Counted from the stretch's first letter, positions 1 to 8,179 are shown. The stretch: 64,000 bases of DNA from JADLAT01 sp964348795 (GCA_964348795.1 CAYGDY010000010.1:1-64000); one strand, 5' to 3'. Made by a program: numbers and translations. The notes: generated by a model not told the origin, from the letters alone.

Positions 1-695
1 ATCTGCCCCTGTTTGCCGAGGCCCTGAGCCCCGAGGAATGGCTTGCCTATCATGAAGTGCCCGTCACAGAGAAAAAAATCGACAAGAGCGTGACCGCGCA
101 AGCCTTTCAGGAACAGCTCTATGGCCCGTGGAAGGGGGCTATGGCGCTCAAACCCTACCAACAAATTCTTCTGGCCGCTTTTTGCCTGAAAGCCGCGAGG
201 AAACGGACCGATGCGGATGAGATGCTGGGTCGTCTGGCACAATGCTGGACCTTCCGGCGCGGCTTGCGTTTGGGCCGTGACAAATCCCTCCTGTCCGAGG
301 CGCGGAAAATCCTGCGAAACAAGGAACTGGCCGGCACGACCCTGTCCAAATGCAACCAGCATGCCTTTGTCACCACTGCCCTGCTGAGAGCGCTTGCCAC
401 CGCCCGCGAGGAAGGCGGCGTTCTGGCGCCCGCGCAGTTTGTCTGGCTCAGGGGACATGATCGTACCCTTTGGTATCCTCTCAACAATCTGGGACGGCAA
501 TCCTTTCATATGGAAGCTCTGGGTGCGATGGCGCACTACAAGATGGAAAAAATGACCCAGCGCCCAATCCCCGTTCCTAAAATGGATTATGCCGTGCAAA
601 CCATGGAAGAATATATCGGTTCCCTTCGCATGAGGCCCATTCCACAACTTGATTATAGCGGATCCAAAAAACGTGCGATCAAAAAAGCCCTTTAA
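1..695 (+). CDS. icmP: DotM/IcmP-like type IVB secretion coupling-complex protein (5' end outside window)
   Basis: This is the C-terminal part of a DotM/IcmP (IncI plasmid TrbA) family protein. The open frame runs in from the left edge, the first full codon starts at base 3, and it ends with TAA at 693-695. The stretch WLRGHDRTLWYPLNNLGRQ (bases about 442-498), followed by a conserved MEALGAMAHY, is the family's C-terminal signature. The protein is expected to be an inner-membrane partner of the DotL ATPase, with this soluble domain in the cytoplasm helping recruit effectors. The N-terminal membrane segments lie outside the window. DotL follows after one intervening gene, which supports the call. 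An internal ATG at 57 is not taken as the start because coding similarity continues upstream of it. Confidence 0.85.
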   Translation, partial: LPLFAEALSPEEWLAYHEVPVTEKKIDKSVTAQAFQEQLYGPWKGAMALKPYQQILLAAFCLKAARKRTDADEMLGRLAQCWTFRRGLRLGRDKSLLSEARKILRNKELAGTTLSKCNQHAFVTTALLRALATAREEGGVLAPAQFVWLRGHDRTLWYPLNNLGRQSFHMEALGAMAHYKMEKMTQRPIPVPKMDYAVQTMEEYIGSLRMRPIPQLDYSGSKKRAIKKAL

Positions 696-737
696 CCCCG
701 TCTCAACGAGAGACCTCTACACAAAAACGAGGAAAAC

Positions 738-1325
738 ATGATTGGTAAACTTTGCTCTTCCAAGCCCTGCGTCAAAAAATCCAGCGCCCGCGTTGTCGAT
801 GGCAAACTGATTTTATCCCTGCCCGAAGCGCTCAAGCCCATTGTCTGGCAAATGGATCTGGGGCAAGCCAAAGCCTCGGCTCTGGAAGTTTCTGAAAATC
901 AGGACCATACGGGCTATCGCCTGCTCCTGAAAACCCCGCGCGGGGAAAGCCTTGATGTGGCGAGCTTCCCGACCCGAGATCTGGCCCTCGAAGGGCTGAT
1001 GGCGGCGTCCTGTGCTCTGGAAAACGCGCAGGGGCATATTTGGGCGGGCGGCTCTGCGGCGCAGACACCTGCAAACGATGGTCTCTCCCATCCTCATATC
1101 TCCCTACGGTCACAGGTCGCACAAAATTCCTCGCAAGGCCGCTGGGTCGGGCTTTTTCTGGCACTGGCCCTGATCATTGTTCTGGGCTTTATCTGGAATT
1201 CTCCCTCGACCAGCCTGACAGAAATCGCTGAAAACACAGATCTTTCAACGCCCGCCCTGTCAGACCCTGCCAATAACAACGGGGTCCCGCTTTCTGCCGA
1301 CAGTTTTTTAAATGAACAACCATAA
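738..1325 (+). CDS. Unknown single-pass membrane protein between icmP and icmO
   Basis: A 195-residue protein I do not recognise. ATG at 738 is preceded by GAGG at a good distance. The first 130 residues are soluble, with alternating charged and hydrophobic stretches. One clear transmembrane segment lies at about residues 137-155 (core FLALALIIVLGFIW). A 40-residue Ser/Thr/Asn-rich tail follows. The gene sits 42 bases after icmP and 22 bases before icmO, so it is very probably co-transcribed. In IncI plasmids the order is trbA-trbB-trbC with a thioredoxin-like TrbB in the middle; no CxxC thioredoxin motif is visible here. It may be a lineage-specific subunit of the coupling complex (inference). 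Confidence 0.75.
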   Translation: MIGKLCSSKPCVKKSSARVVDGKLILSLPEALKPIVWQMDLGQAKASALEVSENQDHTGYRLLLKTPRGESLDVASFPTRDLALEGLMAASCALENAQGHIWAGGSAAQTPANDGLSHPHISLRSQVAQNSSQGRWVGLFLALALIIVLGFIWNSPSTSLTEIAENTDLSTPALSDPANNNGVPLSADSFLNEQP

Positions 1326-1347
1326 CCCCTGATGCCCTCGTGATCCC

Positions 1348-3708
1348 GTGAGTCTGGACCAAAAAAAATACGAGTATAAACAAAAAAATATCCTGCGGGA
1401 TATCCGGCCTTTGTCTGTCCGGATGGCAGACAACCTTGCCTCCCCCAATACCTCTGCCACGGTTTTTATCATGGCGGCGGGCGGGATTTTGATCAATGAC
1501 TGGGCGCTGGCTTTTTCCGATCTGATTATTATTGTCCTTTTTTTATATTACCTCTGGCTCAGATCCCGCAGTAAAGCGCTGGCCTTCAAATTGCCCAAAG
1601 GGTCTCCCTTCCCCGACCCCAATAACGGCAGGGAAGGCAAGGCCGGAACCGCCGAGGGCATTTTATACCTCGGCAATGTCAAGGACACACGCGAGGAAGT
1701 CTGGTTTACGAATTCGGACATTCGGACCCATATCCTGTATCTCGGGACAACAGGCGCGGGGAAAACCGAAGGCTTGAAATCCCTTGTCACCAACGCGCTC
1801 AGCTGGGGGTCCGGCTTTGTGTATGTGGACGGGAAGGCCGATACGGATTTATGGTCCTCGCTCTCCTCTCTCCTGCGCCGTTTTGGACGCGACGATGATC
1901 TGCTGGTCCTCAACTACATGACTGGAAACTCCAATATCGCGGCCCCATCCAATACCATGAACCCATTTTCTTCGGGATCGGCCTCTTATCTGGTCAACAT
2001 GCTGGTGTCCTTGATGCCCGATGGCGGCGGGGACAATGCGATGTGGAAAGAGCGCGCGGTCTCGCTGGTCGGGGCCATGATGCCGTGCCTGACATGGAAG
2101 CGGGATCATCAGGAAATGCCTTTGTCTGTCAGGACCTTGCGGGATTATCTGTCCCTGAACAATGTGATCAAACTCCAACGGGATACGGCTGTGCCTGAAC
2201 TGATCCGGAGCGGGATGATTGGTTATCTGGATACCTTGCCAGGCTTTGTACACGCGGCCTATGACGATAATGGACAGGTCAAGCCCCCCGGGCCCGATAC
2301 CCCGCAATACGATACCAATACCGCCAGCCAGCAACACGGCTATCTGGCGATGCAGTTTACCCGCTCCCTCCAGTCTCTGGGTGATGATTACGGTTATATT
2401 TTCGATACACAGGCCGCCGATGTGGATATGAGCGACATTGTCCTGAACCGCAGAATCCTGATCGTGCTCATCCCCGCGCTGGAAAAATCCGGTGACGAAA
2501 TCGCCAATCTGGGGAAAATTGTTGCGGCAACCATCAAGGGGATGATGGGCTCTGCGCTAGGCGCAACGGTCGAGGGCAGTAGCGCCACTGTGATCGAAAA
2601 CAAGGCCACGCATTCCTCCACCCCGTTTATGACCGTCTTTGACGAGGTGGGTTATTACGTGGCCGAAGGCATGGCCGTGATGGCCGCGCAAGCGCGGTCT
2701 CTTGGGTTTTGCCTGATCTTTTCCGGACAGGATTTGCCGGCCTTGAAAAAGCGGGTACGGGAAGAAGCCAACTCCATTACCGCAAACTGTAACATCAAGT
2801 TGTTTGGCAAGCTGGAAGACCCGACAGAAACCAAGGAGTTTTTTGAAAAAACCGTCGGGACCGCCTTTGTCACAGAAGTCTCGGGCTTCCAGATGAAGGG
2901 CGGAACCGGCATGGGATCGTATTTCGATACCCAGCAGGCCGGCGTACAACAGCGGGCGCGGGCCAGCTATGACAGCTTGCGCGGCTTCAAAGAAGGACAG
3001 GCTGTCATCACCTTCGGGGAAACGGTTGTGGACTGCGCCGTGTTTTACTCCAACCCGGGGTTTGCCAAAGCCATGCGGGTGACGCGCTATATGTCCCTGC
3101 CGCCGCCAGATGACGAGCTGATCAAACACGCCAGCGCCATCACAAAACTTCGAGATCTGATGGTCAACAAAACATGGACCGCCGAGCGCGCCGATGTCGC
3201 CGTCCCCACGCCAGATGAAATTACAGCCCTTCTGTCCGGTTTCATGAAAGGACAAAAACCCCATATTGATCCGGTGGATCAAGGAATCATGGGGGTCGTC
3301 GAGGTGCTGGCCCTGACAAGTTCTCTGGAAGAACTGGTGCCCCTGACACCGCCTACCAGTACAGAACCCACACCACCAGTTGCTTCGCCCTTGGCGCTGA
3401 AACCTCAAGATCTGGTGCAACAACAAGCCACCCAGCCCGCACCCTCAGCGCCAGAAACAACAGCCCCTCCCGTTTCTACAGCGCCTATGGGATTTTTTAC
3501 AGGCCCCAAGACGGAGACTTCCGTTGCACCCTCAGCCTCCCCGCAAGCCTTGGCACCTTTACCTGCAGGAGCCGTGCAGGTGACACCACCACCTGTGCCT
3601 CTCCGTTCGGCCCTGCCGGAGTCCATTTTGAAAGTGCTTGAAACAGCCGGAGAAAAAGCAGGGCAAGCGCTCTTCAAGGACAAGGAGTCTTCGGATGCCC
3701 CCGAATAA
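1348..3708 (+). CDS. icmO: DotL/IcmO (TrbC-like) type IVB coupling ATPase
   Basis: A 786-residue VirD4-class ATPase that would deliver substrates to a Dot/Icm-type channel or an IncI-type conjugation pore. The start is GTG at 1348 in a suitable context; no ATG fits the N-terminus. Two transmembrane stretches lie near residues 37-48 and 53-70. Walker A GTTGAGKT is at 133-140, Walker B FMTVFDE at 427-433, and a Q-loop-like FSGQDLP follows at about 458. After about residue 660 the protein changes to a Pro/Thr/Ala/Gln-rich tail. In Legionella the DotL tail binds IcmS/IcmW/LvgA adaptors; this tail looks low-complexity, so its partners may differ. It is flanked by icmP and a pilin-like gene. It could serve effector secretion or conjugation. 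Confidence 0.9.
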   Translation: MSLDQKKYEYKQKNILRDIRPLSVRMADNLASPNTSATVFIMAAGGILINDWALAFSDLIIIVLFLYYLWLRSRSKALAFKLPKGSPFPDPNNGREGKAGTAEGILYLGNVKDTREEVWFTNSDIRTHILYLGTTGAGKTEGLKSLVTNALSWGSGFVYVDGKADTDLWSSLSSLLRRFGRDDDLLVLNYMTGNSNIAAPSNTMNPFSSGSASYLVNMLVSLMPDGGGDNAMWKERAVSLVGAMMPCLTWKRDHQEMPLSVRTLRDYLSLNNVIKLQRDTAVPELIRSGMIGYLDTLPGFVHAAYDDNGQVKPPGPDTPQYDTNTASQQHGYLAMQFTRSLQSLGDDYGYIFDTQAADVDMSDIVLNRRILIVLIPALEKSGDEIANLGKIVAATIKGMMGSALGATVEGSSATVIENKATHSSTPFMTVFDEVGYYVAEGMAVMAAQARSLGFCLIFSGQDLPALKKRVREEANSITANCNIKLFGKLEDPTETKEFFEKTVGTAFVTEVSGFQMKGGTGMGSYFDTQQAGVQQRARASYDSLRGFKEGQAVITFGETVVDCAVFYSNPGFAKAMRVTRYMSLPPPDDELIKHASAITKLRDLMVNKTWTAERADVAVPTPDEITALLSGFMKGQKPHIDPVDQGIMGVVEVLALTSSLEELVPLTPPTSTEPTPPVASPLALKPQDLVQQQATQPAPSAPETTAPPVSTAPMGFFTGPKTETSVAPSASPQALAPLPAGAVQVTPPPVPLRSALPESILKVLETAGEKAGQALFKDKESSDAPE

Positions 3709-4438
3709 CACCCCCCTGCGTAAAGCCAAAATGTATGAACCGGAATCAGGGAACGTATTCTTATTTATCCTGATTGGCATTGTCCTGTTCGCGGCCTTGT
3801 CCTTTACCATTTCACGGGGATTCCATACGGAAAGCACTTCCACTCTGACAGAGCGAGAACTGGCGCTGGCCGCCGCAGATGTGTTGTCATTCGCCCAAAA
3901 AGTTGAACGCGGGTACAACAGGCTCCTGCAAAAAGGATGCTCGGAATCTCAAATTTCTTCCAGCGGTTCCCATCCAAAGGGTACTTTCAACAATGCGAAT
4001 GCCCCTGCCGATAACTCTTGTCATCTCTTTGATCCAAACGGGGCGGGGCTGGAATACGAATACCCGCCGGATGGGTTTCAAAGTCTCGCCACCAGTGACT
4101 GGTATGCCAATTGGTGGTTTATAAAATTCAGAGGCAAGGATATCGGTCAGGATGATTGTACCGATCAATACCTTGTTCTCAGAGCCTTGACCCCAGAAAG
4201 TTGTGAAGCACTGAACACCGCCGCGGGTCATAGTTTTGCCTCTATTCCCGTCAATGCATTGCCCATCGGAGCGGGCGATTATTTTTTAGGGCAGGCCAGT
4301 TTTACCTGCACGGCGGGCACAATCCAGTTTAATATAGCAGAATTACAGGATCAGACCGCCTTTTGCTATGATGACGGCTCTGCAACGACGAGCATACATG
4401 GCAAATACCGTTTTATGTACCTGCTCCATGAAAGATAA
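3695..4438 (+). CDS. Cys-rich, pilin-like membrane-anchored exported protein of the Dot/Icm cluster
   Basis: The chosen ATG at 3695 gives 247 residues and has AAGGAG seven bases upstream; an in-frame ATG at 3638 lies deep inside icmO and lacks such a site. The gene overlaps icmO by 14 bases, which points to translational coupling. A short charged head ending ESG precedes one hydrophobic segment (about residues 20-40). An extracytoplasmic domain of roughly 200 residues with six cysteines follows. The layout resembles a type IV pilin or pseudopilin, but there is no Glu at +5 after the Gly, so processing by a prepilin peptidase is unproven. A terminator directly follows, so this is the last gene of the unit. 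Function unknown. Confidence 0.75.
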   Translation: MPPNNTPLRKAKMYEPESGNVFLFILIGIVLFAALSFTISRGFHTESTSTLTERELALAAADVLSFAQKVERGYNRLLQKGCSESQISSSGSHPKGTFNNANAPADNSCHLFDPNGAGLEYEYPPDGFQSLATSDWYANWWFIKFRGKDIGQDDCTDQYLVLRALTPESCEALNTAAGHSFASIPVNALPIGAGDYFLGQASFTCTAGTIQFNIAELQDQTAFCYDDGSATTSIHGKYRFMYLLHER

Positions 4439-4459
4439 GACTCTGTCTTTTTTCTTATA

Positions 4460-4495
4460 AAAAACCCCGCCTTTTCAAGCGGGGTTTTTGTGTTT
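4460..4495 (+). terminator. Rho-independent terminator after the Dot/Icm genes
   Basis: An 11-base stem (AAAAACCCCGC with GCGGGGTTTTT, arms 4460-4470 and 4479-4489) closes an 8-base loop and is followed by a T-rich run. It starts 22 bases after the stop codon of the pilin-like gene. The A/T flanks let it work on both strands. Confidence 0.85.
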
Positions 4496-4518
4496 TTAGG
4501 GGTTATCCCTTCTCTATC

Positions 4519-4648
4519 GTCACCCCCGCCGCTTGGCTAAGCCAAGCTTAGAGTGCGGGGGTCCAGTGAGGTGAGCGGCTTTGCCGCTCTCTTTTCCTGG
4601 ATCCCGTGTATGCCAGTTTTGCACTCGCAAAACGCTCACGGGATGACG
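4519..4648. repeat. Compound palindromic intergenic repeat
   Basis: About 130 bases built from two inverted halves. Half one runs from CGTCACCCCCGC to GCGGGGGTCCAG and encloses a perfect GCTTGGC-TAA-GCCAAGC hairpin. Half two runs from CCTGGATCCCGTG to CACGGGATGACG and encloses GTTTTGC-ACTC-GCAAAAC. Between the halves is GAGCGGC-TTT-GCCGCTC. The outer ends are near-complementary (CGTCACCC and GGGATGACG). The 'ctggatccc...gggatgac' vocabulary is that of dispersed intergenic palindromes common in proteobacterial chromosomes (established knowledge). It lies between convergent units and may form strong RNA structure protecting either 3' end. Confidence 0.7.
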
Positions 4649-4669
4649 GCAAGGGCAAGGGGGGCATTG

Positions 4670-6325
4670 TTAGAAGTCCATACCGCCCATACCACCCATA
4701 CCACCGCCCATGCCACCACCATGCGCACCGCCGGATTTTTCATCCGCTGGTGCGTCCGTGATAATGGCTTCGGTGGTGATCAGCAAGGAAGCCACAGAAG
4801 CCGCATCTTGTAACGCCGTCCGTACCACCTTCACAGGGTCGATAATCCCCGCCTTGACCAGATCCGTGAACTCGCCTTTCTGGGCATCAAACCCAAAATT
4901 TGTGTCCTTTTGATCCAGCAAACGCCCGACAATGACGGAACCTTCCGAGCCCGCATTCTCCGCAATCTGGCGAATGGGGGACTGAATGGCTCTGCGAATG
5001 ATTTCGATCCCGATATTCTGGTCGTCATTCACGCCGGTCAGGTTTTTCAGCGCCGCCGTAGCGTACAGCAACGCCGCGCCGCCTCCGGCAATAATGCCTT
5101 CCTCGACCGCCGCCCGTGTGGCATGCAATGCATCATCCACGCGGTCTTTACGCTCTTTCACTTCGACTTCCGTAATGCCGCCTACGCGCAGAACAGCCAC
5201 CCCGCCTGACAATTTCGCCAGACGCTCCTGCAGTTTTTCCTTGTCGTAGTCGGAGGTCGTGGTTTCGATTTGCGCACGAATTTGTGCACACCGGCCTTCA
5301 ATATCCTTTTTCGCGCCAGCGCCATCCACGATCGTCGTATCGTCTTTCGTGATGGAGACTTTTTTCGCGGTGCCCAGCATATCGAGCGTCACGTTTTCCA
5401 GCTTGATCCCGAGATCTTCGGAAATCACCTGACCACCCGTCAGAAGCGCAATATCTTCCAGCATGGCTTTTCTGCGATCACCAAAACCAGGAGCTTTCAC
5501 AGCCGCGATTTTCAAACCACCACGGAGCTTGTTCACCACAAGTGTGGCCAGCGCTTCGCCTTCAACGTCTTCCGCGATAATCAAAAGCGGGCGACCAGAC
5601 TGTACCACCGCTTCCAGAATGGGAAGAAGTGCTTGCAGGTTGGAGAGCTTGCTTTCGTGTAGCAAAATGTACGGTTTCTCCAAAATAGCCTGCATTTTTT
5701 CGGCATCCGTAATGAAGTACGGCGACAGGTAGCCACGATCAAACTGCATGCCTTCTACGACTTCCAGTTCATTGGAAAGCGACTTGGCTTCCTCGACCGT
5801 GATCACGCCTTCATTGCCAACCTTGGCCATGGCTTGCGCCAGCAATTCCCCGATTTCCGTCTCGCCATTGGCCGCAATCGTGCCAACTTGCTTGATTTCG
5901 TCATTGCCCTTCACGGCTTTTCCGCGTTTTTTGAGGTCTTCGACCACACTTGCAACAGCCAGATCAATCCCGCGTTTGAGATCCATCGGGTTGCGTCCTG
6001 CGGACACTGCCTTAATCCCCTCGCGGACAATGGCTTGTGCCAGAACCGTTGCGGTGGTTGTCCCATCGCCGGAATGGTCATTGGCCTTACTCGCCACTTC
6101 GCGGATGAGCTGGGCGCCCAGGTTTTGGCGAGGGTTTTTCAGTTCAACAGCCTTGGCCACAGAAACCCCGTCCTTTGTGCTGGTGGGTGCGCCAAAGGAT
6201 TTTGCAATCACAACGTTCCGACCCTTGGGCCCCAGTGTGACTTTCACGGCGTTGGCAATAATATCCACGCCTTTTAACAGATCATCTCTTGCTTCCTCAT
6301 GGAAACGGACATCTTTAGCAACCAT
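4670..6325 (-). CDS. groL: Chaperonin GroEL (Hsp60)
   Basis: A 551-residue full-length chaperonin subunit. It forms the double-ring ATP-dependent folding chamber in the cytoplasm with GroES. The N-terminus MVAKDVRFHEEARDDLLKG, the ATP-binding DGTTTATVLAQAI and the GGM-repeat C-terminal tail (GGGMGGGMGGMGGMDF) are all present. The ATG at 6325 has GGAG eight bases upstream. It follows groES with a 40-base gap and shares its promoter and CIRCE site. Nothing unusual is seen in it. The downstream region carries the compound palindrome rather than an obvious U-tract terminator for this strand. Confidence 0.98.
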   Translation of the reverse strand: MVAKDVRFHEEARDDLLKGVDIIANAVKVTLGPKGRNVVIAKSFGAPTSTKDGVSVAKAVELKNPRQNLGAQLIREVASKANDHSGDGTTTATVLAQAIVREGIKAVSAGRNPMDLKRGIDLAVASVVEDLKKRGKAVKGNDEIKQVGTIAANGETEIGELLAQAMAKVGNEGVITVEEAKSLSNELEVVEGMQFDRGYLSPYFITDAEKMQAILEKPYILLHESKLSNLQALLPILEAVVQSGRPLLIIAEDVEGEALATLVVNKLRGGLKIAAVKAPGFGDRRKAMLEDIALLTGGQVISEDLGIKLENVTLDMLGTAKKVSITKDDTTIVDGAGAKKDIEGRCAQIRAQIETTTSDYDKEKLQERLAKLSGGVAVLRVGGITEVEVKERKDRVDDALHATRAAVEEGIIAGGGAALLYATAALKNLTGVNDDQNIGIEIIRRAIQSPIRQIAENAGSEGSVIVGRLLDQKDTNFGFDAQKGEFTDLVKAGIIDPVKVVRTALQDAASVASLLITTEAIITDAPADEKSGGAHGGGMGGGMGGMGGMDF

Positions 6326-6365
6326 TGGTATGCTCCTTTTTCTTATGTGTGAGATTTAAAAAATA

Positions 6366-6668
6366 TTACGCCGCGATCACGCCGATAATATCGGACTCTT
6401 TCATGACCATCAGCTCTTCACCGTCGATCGTGATTTCGGTACCAGCCCATTTCGAGAAAATGACCTTGTCACCGGCTTTCACGTCCAGCGCACGGACATC
6501 GCCGTTATCATTGACGTGGCCTTTCCCGACAGCGATGATCTCGCCTTCCATTGGTTTTTCCTTGGCCGAGTCCGGAATAATGATCCCGCCAGCGGTTTTC
6601 GTCACAGGCTCGATCCGGCGTACCAGGACGCGGTCATGCAAGGGACGGAATTTTATTGATTTTGCCAT
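6366..6668 (-). CDS. groS: Co-chaperonin GroES (Hsp10)
   Basis: A 100-residue lid subunit that caps the GroEL chamber. The start is ATG at 6668, giving MAKSIKFRPLHDRVLVRR and preceded by AAAGGAG. A longer frame to 6710 would run through the leader and into CIRCE, so it is rejected. The mobile-loop region (VTKTAGGIIIPDSAKEKP) is intact. It is the first gene of the groESL operon. Confidence 0.97.
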   Translation of the reverse strand: MAKSIKFRPLHDRVLVRRIEPVTKTAGGIIIPDSAKEKPMEGEIIAVGKGHVNDNGDVRALDVKAGDKVIFSKWAGTEITIDGEELMVMKESDIIGVIAA

Positions 6669-6703
6669 GTTATCTTCTCCTTTAGATTTGAAATATGACA
6701 GTG

Positions 6704-6730
6704 TTAGCACTCACCATTGATGAGTGCTAA
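6704..6730 (-). promoter_or_regulatory. CIRCE operator (HrcA site) of groESL
   Basis: A perfect TTAGCACTC-N9-GAGTGCTAA inverted repeat in the groES leader, 36 bases before the groES ATG. This is the exact consensus bound by the HrcA repressor, so groESL is expected to be induced when HrcA is titrated during heat stress. hrcA itself is not in the window. Confidence 0.97.
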
Positions 6731-6731
6731 C

Positions 6732-6760
6732 ACTCTAGGACAACGCCACCTCGATTTCAA
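6732..6760 (-). promoter_or_regulatory. groESL promoter
   Basis: On the minus strand TTGAAA (6755-6760) and TAGAGT (6732-6737) are separated by exactly 17 bases, and the -10 abuts CIRCE so that HrcA would occlude the start. The -35 is preceded by C (CTTGAAA), which also resembles a sigma-32 -35 element, so dual control is possible. This is motif reading only. Confidence 0.65.
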
Positions 6761-6819
6761 GATTTTTCTTCATATTTTTTTAACCTTTGTTCCTTTAAGA
6801 TAAAGCTGAGGGGTGTTGT

Positions 6820-7083
6820 ATGGCAGATTTCAAGCAACAACTGGAACACTATCGGCTGACCACAGCCCATATTATTTACCATATGCCTGACCACGTGCAT
6901 CTGTTACAGGAATTTATCTGGCAGGATTACGATCTGGCCCCCCATTTCCCGCACCTCAAGAAATTTCTGGATTTCTGGACCCATGAAATTGAGGGGAAAT
7001 TACACTCCGTCCTTGTCGCCCGCCAAACTCTGATTACACCGCATGACCCCTGTTTTGTGATCTGGCAAGAGACCGTGCAGTAG
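6820..7083 (+). CDS. usg: Usg family protein
   Basis: An 87-residue small soluble protein matching the alphaproteobacterial Usg family. Recognisable segments are YRLTTAHIIYHMPDHVHLLQ and a Trp-containing middle (FIWQDYDLAPHFPHL). Family members are found near tryptophan or envelope genes in many alphaproteobacteria; the molecular function is not established. ATG at 6820 follows a GAGGGG purine stretch. It is convergent with the ferredoxin gene, with only 14 bases between the stop codons. Confidence 0.85.
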   Translation: MADFKQQLEHYRLTTAHIIYHMPDHVHLLQEFIWQDYDLAPHFPHLKKFLDFWTHEIEGKLHSVLVARQTLITPHDPCFVIWQETVQ

Positions 7084-7097
7084 GCCCTCCACGCGCC

Positions 7098-7412
7098 TCA
7101 ATCTCCCGAAGGGGCAATTTTGACCTTCAGCCCGTCCAGCGCTTCGTTCATAATCAACTGGCAGGATAGACGCGAATTGTCTTCCACGTCAAAGGCCTGA
7201 TCGAGCATGTCTTCCTCGTCTTCGCGCATGGGCGGACATTTGGCGAGCCAGTCGGGATCCACATACACATGGCATGTCGCGCAGGAACACGCCCCGCCAC
7301 ATTCGGCCTTGATGGGCAAGCCATAATCCCGAATGATCTCCATGACACGCCAGCCCTCCAGCGCTTCGAGTTCATGTTCTACACCCGTCGGATCTGTCAC
7401 AGTGAGTTTCAT
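7098..7412 (-). CDS. Adrenodoxin-type [2Fe-2S] ferredoxin
   Basis: A 104-residue electron carrier. The cluster ligands are visible as C38, C44 and C47 (ECGGACSCATC) and C84 (RLSCQL), the vertebrate/alphaproteobacterial adrenodoxin pattern. An acidic stretch (MREDEEDM) typical of the partner-docking helix lies between. Such ferredoxins serve Fe-S assembly, heme A synthesis or P450 systems. Heme A synthase (ctaA) is close by, and its family partner in hydroxylation is often a ferredoxin, but that link is inference. The start ATG overlaps the stop of the upstream membrane gene (ATGA), so the two are translationally coupled. Confidence 0.93.
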   Translation of the reverse strand: MKLTVTDPTGVEHELEALEGWRVMEIIRDYGLPIKAECGGACSCATCHVYVDPDWLAKCPPMREDEEDMLDQAFDVEDNSRLSCQLIMNEALDGLKVKIAPSGD

Positions 7413-8179
7413 ATTGTATCCTTTTTTTGTAACACGCTGTGGATACCATAAGCCATGCCGAGACTGGACACCAGCGTAATCAGGGAATCCGCCATCGCCT
7501 GAAACACAGCCAGAATCTGGGAAAAGATCACGGATGGCGGCTCGTCATGGGCCCCGGGCACGAGGAGCGCCAGAATTTCAGAGCACACGATCATCACCAG
7601 AACCAGCGGAATAAAAGACAAAACCCACAATCCCATCATGTCATAGGAGGCCCGCCACCCCCTGAACCCTTTCAAATAAGAGCGCATGCTATACCCCAAA
7701 GCGACCGGCACGTACAGCCACAACAACCGGAACGCCCAGAGCGTACAGACAATCAGGCCTGCCACGAGAATCCAGACCGCTCCTCCTGCAGGCGCCTGCG
7801 TTTCTTGCGGGATATCCAGTGTCTGCCCGAGAAAAACCATCCCCATAACAAAGGACAGAACCAACTTCAGCAAGACGTACACACCGGCAGAAGGGTATAC
7901 TCGGTCTCGTACCTTTCCAGAAAACGTCTGTCCCACCGCCACAGGAATCAAACCCGCCAGCACAACCCCTTCCAGAAAATGTGACGGAAGCAACAGTAAA
8001 CCCTGCCGCAGGATATTGTTTTCCAGAGACAGCGCTGTCACAATCATAAAACTCAATATTTTTAATAAAAAAACAGGCGCCATGCTTTTCAGAACCTGTC
8101 TTTTATTTTTCCATAGAAAGTAATACGCCCTGGACGCACACTCCACAAAATCAAAACGCGCCATGTTACACACTGTCAT
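7409..8179 (-). CDS. Unknown polytopic membrane protein
   Basis: A 256-residue protein (251 from the alternative ATG at 8164, MARFDFVECASRAYYF). About six hydrophobic segments are visible, separated by short basic loops. Neither start has a strong ribosome site. I do not recognise a family with confidence; the amphipathic N-terminus followed by evenly spaced helices resembles membrane proteins of the YciC/DUF975 sort, but that is only a resemblance. It overlaps the ferredoxin gene by four bases. It is divergent from ctaA across a 60-base region that holds an inverted repeat. Confidence 0.75.
   Translation of the reverse strand: MTVCNMARFDFVECASRAYYFLWKNKRQVLKSMAPVFLLKILSFMIVTALSLENNILRQGLLLLPSHFLEGVVLAGLIPVAVGQTFSGKVRDRVYPSAGVYVLLKLVLSFVMGMVFLGQTLDIPQETQAPAGGAVWILVAGLIVCTLWAFRLLWLYVPVALGYSMRSYLKGFRGWRASYDMMGLWVLSFIPLVLVMIVCSEILALLVPGAHDEPPSVIFSQILAVFQAMADSLITLVSSLGMAYGIHSVLQKKDTI

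Noticed and set aside
2557..3426. 289-residue open frame on the minus strand inside icmO
   Set aside because: Complement of a clear DotL gene, Gly/His/Arg-rich composition, no start context.
4553..4813. 86-residue plus-strand frame across the palindromic repeat
   Set aside because: Runs from the repeat into antisense groEL; His/Thr repeats come from the GGM-tail complement.
5748..6359. 203-residue Ser/Pro/Thr-rich open frame on the plus strand opposite groEL
   Set aside because: Mirror frame of groEL; low-complexity composition typical of antisense frames.
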